From assembly GCA_964652975.1 (NCBI GenBank), contig CAZZCN010000097.1:1-9341 (forward strand): 9,341 nt of DNA. The letters run 5' to 3'. This DNA comes from CAZZCN01 sp964652975 (GTDB lineage: Bacteria; Bacillota; Clostridia; Saccharofermentanales; UBA5734). Below, piece by piece: positions 1-4,890 of the stretch. The number at the start of each line of letters is the position of its first letter. The first letter of the stretch is position 1. The notes beneath the pieces were generated by a model. The model saw only the letters and a program-made list of their open reading frames with translations, searched no databases and had not been told where the DNA came from. The position numbers were made by a program, and so were the translations under genes.

Positions 1-1
1 A

Positions 2-2437
2 TTTAAAATTGCTGACGCAGCTCCTGTCGGTAGCACTGCTTTGACATTGCAAGTAACAGCAATAAAAGACACCGAATCCACATTGCAGAAAGTACTCAAT
101 ACAGACTATACTATATCATCGGGTTCTGTTACTGTAAATTCTGCAGCAACACCAACACCATTACCAACAAATACACCAACACCATTACCAACAAATACAC
201 CAACTCCGTTACCAACAAATACACCAACTCCATTGCCAACAAATACACCTACCCCAGCACCAACGGCAGTTCCTACACCTGGACCCAATAAGGGCATATT
301 CTATGTTACAACCAATTCAGGAGCTCCAGGCGCAGAGGTAACGATACAGATTAATTTAAGCAACAGCTTTAATCCAACCTTGGGAGCACTTACTTACCAG
401 CTCGTTTACGACCCGGCAATTTTGTCTGTGGTCAGCAGAGTAAAGGGAGATGCATACTCTCCTTTTGTAAGCCCGTCATTAAATAGTGCATATTCTACAG
501 GGCTCGGTACATTGAGAGCTATCAGAGCATCCGCTGCATCTGTTGATGGAGTAACAGTTACACCGACAACAAACGCACAACTATTGAATATAGTATTTAA
601 AATCTCAGACACAGCTCCTGTCGGTAGCACTCCTTTGACATTACAAGTAACAGCAATAAAAGACACCGAATCCACATTACAAAAAGTACTCAACACAGAC
701 TATACTGTCTCATCTGGTTCAATTACAGTAAATGGTGCTATTCCTACAAGTACACCTGCAGTAACACCTACTCCTGTAAAACCTGTAGTCTCATTATCTG
801 ACTCACCTACACTAGGCAAGTTCAATGTTAGTGTTGCAGGCATAATACCTACTTATAATTATCAGATATGGTCCTATGAGAGAATTGAAAGCACAATATT
901 TGATGGCAATACATATGATGCCAATAACTGGAAACTTGTAGCAAATTATGCTTTAGGATCAACATTTACTAATTATTTAACTGGAACTGGCACAAAAGAA
1001 ATTAATGATTTTGATTCAATTAATGGAACTTACACTATTGCCGTGAGAGTAGTTAACGAATCTGGAGTTTTCGTAGAACAATTGAAGGATTCTTTCACTG
1101 ATGTAGCTATAAATAATATAAAAATATCAAAAGTTTTAGTTGATAGCAATGTATCCATTGATACAACAGAGATTAAGGAAATTGCTTCGGGAGCTACAGT
1201 TGCTTTTGATGTAATCGCCAATATAACAAGTGGAACAACGTATTCAGCTGTTACAAGTCCTGTAACAACGACTATGACGGGTGGATCTAATGGCTCATTC
1301 ATATGGAATATTAGCACATTGAAGCCAGGAAAATACACTGTATCCTTGTCAGCAACATTAGGTGGTAATACAAATACAAGAACAATTGAAATTGATCTAT
1401 ATGACTCAAGCGTTGTATACGGTGAGATAAGTAATATTGTTATTAATCCTACTGCACCACCAGTAGCAACACCAACAACAGGAGCAACACCAACAACAGG
1501 AGCAACACCAACAACAGGAGCAACACCAACAACAGGAGCAACACCAACAACAGGCGCAACACCAACAACAGGTGTAATCCCAACAACAGCCCCCGTACGA
1601 GTTGATACCGAAATTGTTCCTTCGATTGTAAATGGTACTGGCAAAACTTTCCAATACACTATTAGTGAGCCAGGACGAGCTCCAATTAGCCTACCACTTT
1701 CTTTTACTGCAGCAGTAAGCCAAATTAGCGATACTTCACTTCTTGCAACGGAATATGGTACATATAATTTGGTTGCAGTCATTAAAAATACTGAAGGTGT
1801 TGTAGAAGACAGATATGTAACTGCTATAACTAATAAGCGCCCAGGATTAGATAGCACAGTTTCATTTATTGATCCGCCAACTTCCATAACAAAGGGTACT
1901 CAGAAAGAGCTTTCAGCATCAGCAACTATTCCAGGCGTGAACTCAAATTTAATTGAATATTCATTCTGGAGATACGACGCAAGAGGAATGATAATGGTTC
2001 AAGATTATAGTCCTATCAGCACATTTTCATGGACACCTGCTAGAGTTGGTGACTATACAATTCAAGTAAGAGCTAAAGGACCTGGAGCTAAGTCATATGA
2101 AGCTATAAAATCGATTGAAGTCTCAGTAACGGATACAACAGATTTTAAGGCAGTTGTTAGCAATGTAACAATTAGTACTATCGGATCATCTGCTAGAAGA
2201 CCTGTAACAATTACTGCAACAGCAACTTCGCCATCTGAAGTGCTTATGTACAAATTCATAATTACTACACCAAACAGCTTCTTTACACAAGAAACCAGCT
2301 ATTCATTAAGTCCTAAATTAACGTTTATTGCAGGAAAAGCTGGAAATTATACAGTGAAGGTTCTTGTGAAGAATGATGTATCTTATGGTAAATATGACTA
2401 TATTAATGAAAGCATAGCCCCTATTGTCATAACATAA
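2..2437 (+). CDS. Multi-modular secreted protein with cohesin-like and Ig/triple-tyrosine-like modules (5'-truncated)
   Basis: The reading frame is open from base 2 and the true start lies upstream; the ATG at 41 falls inside a module and is not a start. Bases 2-140 are the end of one cohesin-like module. After a Pro/Thr linker comes a complete one (about 293-733), with the family pattern G-x-PG-x-EVTIQINL, an LGALTYQLVYDPAIL core and a closing GSITV strand. A second linker leads to a beta-rich region (about 782-1450, YNYQIWSY and NNWKLVANY), an ATPTTG repeat, then two or three Ig-like modules. The one at 1952-2075 (YSFWRYD...QDYSPISTFSWTP...GDYTIQVRAK) resembles the triple-tyrosine (Y_Y_Y) modules of clostridial surface proteins. 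No dockerin, SLH module or membrane tail is seen at the C-terminus, so it is presumably secreted or held by its missing N-terminus. Cohesins bind dockerin-bearing enzymes, so a scaffoldin role is inferred. The stop lies 131 bp before the next gene. Confidence 0.8.
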   Translation, partial: FKIADAAPVGSTALTLQVTAIKDTESTLQKVLNTDYTISSGSVTVNSAATPTPLPTNTPTPLPTNTPTPLPTNTPTPLPTNTPTPAPTAVPTPGPNKGIFYVTTNSGAPGAEVTIQINLSNSFNPTLGALTYQLVYDPAILSVVSRVKGDAYSPFVSPSLNSAYSTGLGTLRAIRASAASVDGVTVTPTTNAQLLNIVFKISDTAPVGSTPLTLQVTAIKDTESTLQKVLNTDYTVSSGSITVNGAIPTSTPAVTPTPVKPVVSLSDSPTLGKFNVSVAGIIPTYNYQIWSYERIESTIFDGNTYDANNWKLVANYALGSTFTNYLTGTGTKEINDFDSINGTYTIAVRVVNESGVFVEQLKDSFTDVAINNIKISKVLVDSNVSIDTTEIKEIASGATVAFDVIANITSGTTYSAVTSPVTTTMTGGSNGSFIWNISTLKPGKYTVSLSATLGGNTNTRTIEIDLYDSSVVYGEISNIVINPTAPPVATPTTGATPTTGATPTTGATPTTGATPTTGATPTTGVIPTTAPVRVDTEIVPSIVNGTGKTFQYTISEPGRAPISLPLSFTAAVSQISDTSLLATEYGTYNLVAVIKNTEGVVEDRYVTAITNKRPGLDSTVSFIDPPTSITKGTQKELSASATIPGVNSNLIEYSFWRYDARGMIMVQDYSPISTFSWTPARVGDYTIQVRAKGPGAKSYEAIKSIEVSVTDTTDFKAVVSNVTISTIGSSARRPVTITATATSPSEVLMYKFIITTPNSFFTQETSYSLSPKLTFIAGKAGNYTVKVLVKNDVSYGKYDYINESIAPIVIT
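152..247 (+). repeat. Four 24-bp tandem units encoding a TPTPLPTN linker
   Basis: Four head-to-tail 24-bp units start at 152, 176, 200 and 224, the first two identical and the others with one or two changes. They encode a Pro/Thr linker between the first and second cohesin-like modules. The period is a multiple of three, so gain or loss of a unit changes linker length but not frame. Such linkers are typical of cellulosomal and other clostridial surface proteins and are often O-glycosylated. Confidence 0.95.
1466..1573 (+). repeat. Six 18-bp tandem units encoding ATPTTG
   Basis: The 18-bp unit gcaacaccaacaacagga occurs six times in a row; the last two copies differ only at the final base. A degenerate seventh copy follows and encodes VIPTTA. 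The block forms a flexible linker between the central beta-rich region and the C-terminal Ig-like modules. Near-perfect identity among units implies recent expansion or homogenisation. Confidence 0.95.
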
Positions 2438-2488
2438 ACAAACGGTTGTTTTAATCAATTATTTATAGAAAAATTTTAGAATAATAAA

Positions 2489-2494
2489 TATAAT
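2489..2494 (+). promoter_or_regulatory. Possible -10 element upstream of the single-cohesin gene
   Basis: A perfect TATAAT lies about 75 bp before the start codon of the downstream gene. No convincing -35 hexamer stands 16-18 bp upstream; that position is simply A/T-rich. If used, transcription would begin near 2501 and the 34-bp palindrome would lie at the very 5' end of the message. Chance occurrence in A/T-rich DNA is quite possible. Confidence 0.3.
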
Positions 2495-2507
2495 GCAAAA
2501 GCAATGC

Positions 2508-2541
2508 AATGAATACCTTGCTTTAAAGCAAGGTATTCATT
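2508..2541. promoter_or_regulatory. 34-bp perfect palindrome before the single-cohesin gene
   Basis: Bases 2508-2524 are the exact reverse complement of 2525-2541, so the transcript can form an uninterrupted hairpin with arms of up to 17 bases, around the core accttgctttaaagcaaggt. It is followed by an A-run, not a T-run, and no T-run follows on the other strand, so it is not a standard intrinsic terminator. It ends 15 bases before the ribosome site (gaggagg, 2556-2562), leaving that site free. Plausible roles are a 5' stabilising hairpin, an RNA-processing site between two cotranscribed genes, or an operator for a dimeric regulator. Confidence 0.75.
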
Positions 2542-2568
2542 CAAAAAAATTACACGAGGAGGAATGAC

Positions 2569-3660
2569 ATGAAGAAGAAAATATTAGTACCATTATTAGC
2601 TATATTCGTTTTAGTTGGACTACTTTTAAACATGGGGGTATTTGCTACTGGAACCGGAACATTCAGTGTCACAAGTGCTTCTGGAGATCCCGGCACAGAA
2701 GTAACAATACAAATTAATTTGAGCAACAGTTTTAACCCCGCTTTAGGAGCACTTACTTACCAACTTGTTTATGACCCGGCAATTTTGTCTGTGGTTAGCA
2801 GAGTAAAGGGAGATGCATACACTGCTTTTGTAAGCCCGACAGTAAATAATGCATATTCTACTGGACTCGGCGCATTGAGAGCTGTCAAAGCATCCGCTGC
2901 AAACACTGAGGGAGTAACAGTTACACCGACAACTAACGCACAACTATTGACTATAGTATTTAAAATTAATGACACAGCTCCAGGAGGTCCTACACCTTTA
3001 ACATTGCAAGTAACAGCAATAAAAGATATCGCTATTCCTACAGGATATATACCAGTACTCAACACCGACTATACTGTCTCTTCAGGTTCAATTACTGTTA
3101 GCGGAGAGGTACCAACTACAGCACCAACTCCGGAACCAACAGCGGTTCCTACAGCAGTACCAACAGCGGTTCCTACAGCGGTTCCTACAGCGGTTCCGAC
3201 AGCAGTACCTACAGCGGTTCCTACAGCAGTACCAACAGCAGTACCTACAGCGGTCCCTACAGCGGTTCCAACAGCAGTACCTACAGCGGTTCCGACAGCG
3301 GTACCGACAGCGGTACCAACAGCGGTACCAACAGCGGTACCAACAGCGGTACCAACAGCAGTACCGACAGCGGTTCCAACAGCAGTACCGACAGCGGTAC
3401 CGACAGTGGTTCCAACAGCAGTACCTTCACAAGGCGTAACTCCAACAATTACGGAGAACCCTGAAGTTACAATGACACCAACTACAGCACCTACATCTAC
3501 TATGGCGCCAACGGCGACACCTGGTTCAGCAACAAATGATCCTGATGAGGAAGATGATAATGCCGAGACTTCTGATGCATCGAATAATGTGATGCTAGTA
3601 GTATTGTTGATGTCACTCGCAGCAACTGTACTTGCAGTTCGTAAGAGAAGATACAATTAA
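2569..3660 (+). CDS. Surface-anchored single-cohesin protein with a long VPTA repeat stalk
   Basis: This 363-residue protein has four visible parts. Residues 1-26 are a signal peptide (MKKK, hydrophobic core, cleavage predicted after VFA). Residues about 29-178 form one cohesin-like module that is nearly the same as the complete module of the preceding gene. Residues 193-284 are 23 VPTA-type units. A Thr/Pro and then acidic stretch (DPDEEDD, 324-330) leads to a membrane segment (341-357) ending in RKRR. The start is fixed by gaggagg six bases upstream. One cohesin, a stalk and a membrane or wall anchor is the plan of small anchoring scaffoldins, which hold dockerin-bearing proteins at the cell surface; that role is inferred, as no dockerin is present in the window. 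The linker is probably extended and may be glycosylated. It could be cotranscribed with the previous gene; a terminator closes the unit at 3747-3790. Confidence 0.85.
   Translation: MKKKILVPLLAIFVLVGLLLNMGVFATGTGTFSVTSASGDPGTEVTIQINLSNSFNPALGALTYQLVYDPAILSVVSRVKGDAYTAFVSPTVNNAYSTGLGALRAVKASAANTEGVTVTPTTNAQLLTIVFKINDTAPGGPTPLTLQVTAIKDIAIPTGYIPVLNTDYTVSSGSITVSGEVPTTAPTPEPTAVPTAVPTAVPTAVPTAVPTAVPTAVPTAVPTAVPTAVPTAVPTAVPTAVPTAVPTAVPTAVPTAVPTAVPTAVPTAVPTAVPTAVPTVVPTAVPSQGVTPTITENPEVTMTPTTAPTSTMAPTATPGSATNDPDEEDDNAETSDASNNVMLVVLLMSLAATVLAVRKRRYN
3145..3420 (+). repeat. 23 tandem 12-bp units encoding (Val-Pro-Thr-Ala)n
   Basis: Twenty-three consecutive 12-bp units encode VPTA, with one VPTV near the end. 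Units vary at third positions (gttcctacagcg, gtaccaacagca, gtaccgacagcg), which points to an old array. Between 3301 and 3360 the units are almost identical, which suggests recent local duplication. The antisense strand is also open across the array, as a shadow only. Confidence 0.97.
3559..3651 (+). other. C-terminal anchoring signal: NAETS motif, membrane span, RKRR tail
   Basis: Residues 331-335 read NAETS, followed by a short polar stretch (DASNN), a 17-residue hydrophobic segment and the basic tail RKRRYN. The arrangement matches a sortase sorting signal, and the context NAETSDASNN parallels the NPKTGDxSN form common in clostridial surface proteins, with Pro, Lys and Gly replaced. There is no LPXTG. 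It is either a divergent NxxTx-type sortase substrate or a simple C-terminal membrane anchor. Confidence 0.55.
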
Positions 3661-3746
3661 TTTTATTTAGGCAACACTTCATAAGAGACAGTTTCTAAGA
3701 AAATGCATTGTTGACAAAAATAAAAAGCTAAAAAGTAAAAAATTTT

Positions 3747-3790
3747 AATACCGGTTCTGTCAGTTTTGATGGAGCCGGTATTTTTCTTTT
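3747..3790 (+). terminator. Rho-independent terminator of the single-cohesin gene
   Basis: A 12-bp stem (arms 3747-3758 and 3771-3782, two G-U pairs) with a 12-base loop is followed by tttttctttt. It lies about 90 bp past the stop codon. The stem core ACCGGTTCT/GGAGCCGGT is the same as that of the terminator after the zinc-ribbon gene. Confidence 0.92.
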
Positions 3791-4106
3791 CTTGTTAGCA
3801 AATCCATAAGTAAAAGACAAATAATAATTTACTGTGAACAACAGAGAATATGCATTAAAGTTAAATTACAATTTTCTTGAACAACATAAGAACGTACATA
3901 AAAGACAAATTATTATTTTCTTTAAGGGGTATAGGTGAATTGATAAATTTACAATTTATGGTCCGATGAAGCATTCTAGTGATCAAATTCTGCCTTCAAT
4001 TTACATTAAGTATATTAAAATTGTAGCTATAATTATCAAATTGTACAAAAAATGAAGAATTATGGCGTAAAATAGCACAAATCGTGAATGAAATTGCGAA
4101 ATAATC
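3791..4106. other. A/T-rich intergenic stretch without a recognised gene
   Basis: No credible ORF or tRNA is seen. Two similar stretches (about 3808-3845 and 3880-3925) share the words aaaagacaaat, tattatttt/taataattt and tgaacaaca, suggesting an old imperfect duplication. A short A/T-only hairpin (ATAAATT-TAC-AATTTAT) lies at 3943-3959. I do not recognise a riboswitch or a small RNA here. Confidence 0.5.
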
Positions 4107-4135
4107 TTGACATTTGCATCAATAAAGTATAGAAT
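4107..4135 (+). promoter_or_regulatory. Sigma-A promoter for the zinc-ribbon gene
   Basis: TTGACA (4107-4112), a 17-bp spacer and TAGAAT (4130-4135) make a near-consensus housekeeping promoter. Transcription should start near 4142, leaving a leader of about 140 nt before the ATG at 4283. It is the best promoter in the window. Confidence 0.75.
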
Positions 4136-4147
4136 CTCATTGAAACA

Positions 4148-4170
4148 GTAAACATCCCGATGGTGTTTAC
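4148..4170 (+). promoter_or_regulatory. Inverted repeat at the 5' end of the zinc-ribbon leader
   Basis: GTAAACA (4148-4154) and TGTTTAC (4164-4170) are perfect 7-bp arms around a 9-base loop, starting a few bases after the predicted transcription start. No T-run follows directly; one (4193-4203) occurs over 20 bases later. The repeat could be an operator overlapping the start of transcription or a 5' hairpin that stabilises the message. Confidence 0.5.
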
Positions 4171-4282
4171 AAATTATTACAAAGTTATGGATTTCCTTTT
4201 TTTAAGACAAGCCTATCCTCGATTTATTTGGGGTGAGATGTTCTAAATAACGAATCCAAACAAATCAAGGAGGAAAAACACA

Positions 4283-4579
4283 ATGCCAGACAAGACAATT
4301 CAATGCAAGGACTGTAGCGCAAACTTTGTTTTCACAGAGAACGAGCAAGCATTCTATCAGGAGAAGGGATTCGAGAATGATCCACAGAGATGTCCTGATT
4401 GCAGAGCAGCTAAGAAGCAGCAGTCAAGATCCAACAACAGAGGCGGTGGATACGGAAGACAAGAACGTCAGATGTTCCCAGCAGTTTGCTCAGAGTGTGG
4501 AGTTAACACCACTGTTCCTTTCGAGCCAAGCGGCGACAAGCCTGTTTTCTGCAAAGATTGTTATCAATCCCGCAGATAA
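4283..4579 (+). CDS. Small double zinc-ribbon protein
   Basis: This 98-residue protein has two zinc-ribbon modules. The first uses C8-x2-C11 and C37-x2-C40 and matches the clostridial 'probable zinc-ribbon' family (QCKDCSANFVFTENEQAFY, then F.NDPQRCPDCR). The second uses C69-x2-C72 and C90-x2-C93 (CSECGVNTTVPFEPSGDKPVFCKDC). A basic, glycine-rich linker at about 46-60 (SRSNNRGGGYGRQ) separates them and resembles RNA-binding RGG stretches. Eight paired cysteines strongly imply two zinc sites. The exact function is unknown; nucleic-acid binding is inferred. The start is supported by aaggagg (about 4267-4273) nine bases upstream. The gene stands alone, with its own promoter, a long leader and a terminator. 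Confidence 0.93.
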   Translation: MPDKTIQCKDCSANFVFTENEQAFYQEKGFENDPQRCPDCRAAKKQQSRSNNRGGGYGRQERQMFPAVCSECGVNTTVPFEPSGDKPVFCKDCYQSRR

Positions 4580-4603
4580 TTATTTTACTAGAAATAATTA
4601 CAC

Positions 4604-4643
4604 AAGAACCGGTTCTCTTCAATTGAATGGAGCCGGTTTTTTT
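4604..4643 (+). terminator. Rho-independent terminator of the zinc-ribbon gene
   Basis: The arms AACCGGTTCT and GGAGCCGGTT, with a further small inner stem (TTC/GAA), are followed by seven T residues (4637-4643). The hairpin lies about 25 bp after the stop codon and has the same core as the terminator at 3747-3790. Confidence 0.95.
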
Positions 4644-4664
4644 ATTGTCTGAAATTAAAGAATA

Positions 4665-4712
4665 AAATTATAGAATAAAATAAGACCTTCATCTATAAAA
4701 TGGAGGCCTTAT
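4665..4712 (-). terminator. Probable terminator of the DUF2298 gene (minus strand)
   Basis: Read on the minus strand, ATAAGGCCT (from 4712) pairs with AGGTCTTAT, with one G-U pair that would be an A-C mismatch on the plus strand; this favours minus-strand use. The hairpin is followed by the T-rich run ttttattctataatttt. It lies about 180 bp beyond the stop codon at 4891, so the message would have a long 3' tail. Confidence 0.6.
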
Positions 4713-4727
4713 CTCTGTCGTTTATAT

Positions 4728-4754
4728 ATTATTATTATTATTATTATTATTATT
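4728..4754. repeat. (ATT)9 microsatellite
   Basis: Nine uninterrupted ATT triplets lie between the convergent zinc-ribbon and DUF2298 genes, in the 3' region of the latter. Perfect trinucleotide runs of this length are uncommon in bacteria and tend to be length-variable. Confidence 0.95.
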
Positions 4755-4763
4755 AGCTATTTC

Positions 4764-4874
4764 TCAAATCTGATATTTATGCACTGGTATAGTGAATGTC
4801 TCAATTCTGATTTCTATGCATAAGCAAAAAGAGGTACTTAAATCTGATATTCATATATTAGTATAAGATTTGAT
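4764..4874. repeat. Three imperfect 37-bp tandem repeats
   Basis: Copies begin at 4764, 4801 and 4838 with an exact 37-bp period. The first ~18 bases are best conserved (tcaaatctgatatttatg, tcaattctgatttctatg, ttaaatctgatattcata); the remainder has diverged. They lie between the DUF2298 stop codon and its putative terminator, so they would be in the 3' untranslated region. No spacer pattern like a CRISPR array is present. Confidence 0.7.
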
Positions 4875-4890
4875 TTGTCATATAAATTAA

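Noticed and set aside
1030..1887. 285-residue antisense ORF opposite the first gene
   Set aside because: It is open because of the sense codon bias and the ATPTTG repeat; the translation has no recognisable domain and the sense frame is clearly coding.
2508..2541. Palindrome taken as the intrinsic terminator of the first gene
   Set aside because: No T-run follows on either strand; the bases after it are CAAAAAAA.
3069..3656. Long antisense ORF across the VPTA repeat (Gly-Thr-Ala-Val repeats)
   Set aside because: It mirrors the repeat codons of the sense gene, has no ribosome site or family match, and the sense gene has a signal peptide, cohesin and anchor.
3711..3741. TTGACA at 3711 as a promoter
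   Set aside because: It lies between the gene and its terminator, with no good -10 at 16-18 bp; the A-rich context makes it a chance match.
4326..4652. 108-residue ORF overlapping the zinc-ribbon gene in another frame
   Set aside because: It runs through the terminator hairpin and lacks a ribosome site; the zinc-ribbon frame has four CxxC pairs.
4728..4874. CRISPR-like array suspected from the ATT run and the 37-bp repeats
   Set aside because: Copies are directly adjacent, degrade along their length and have no unique spacers; no cas gene is nearby.
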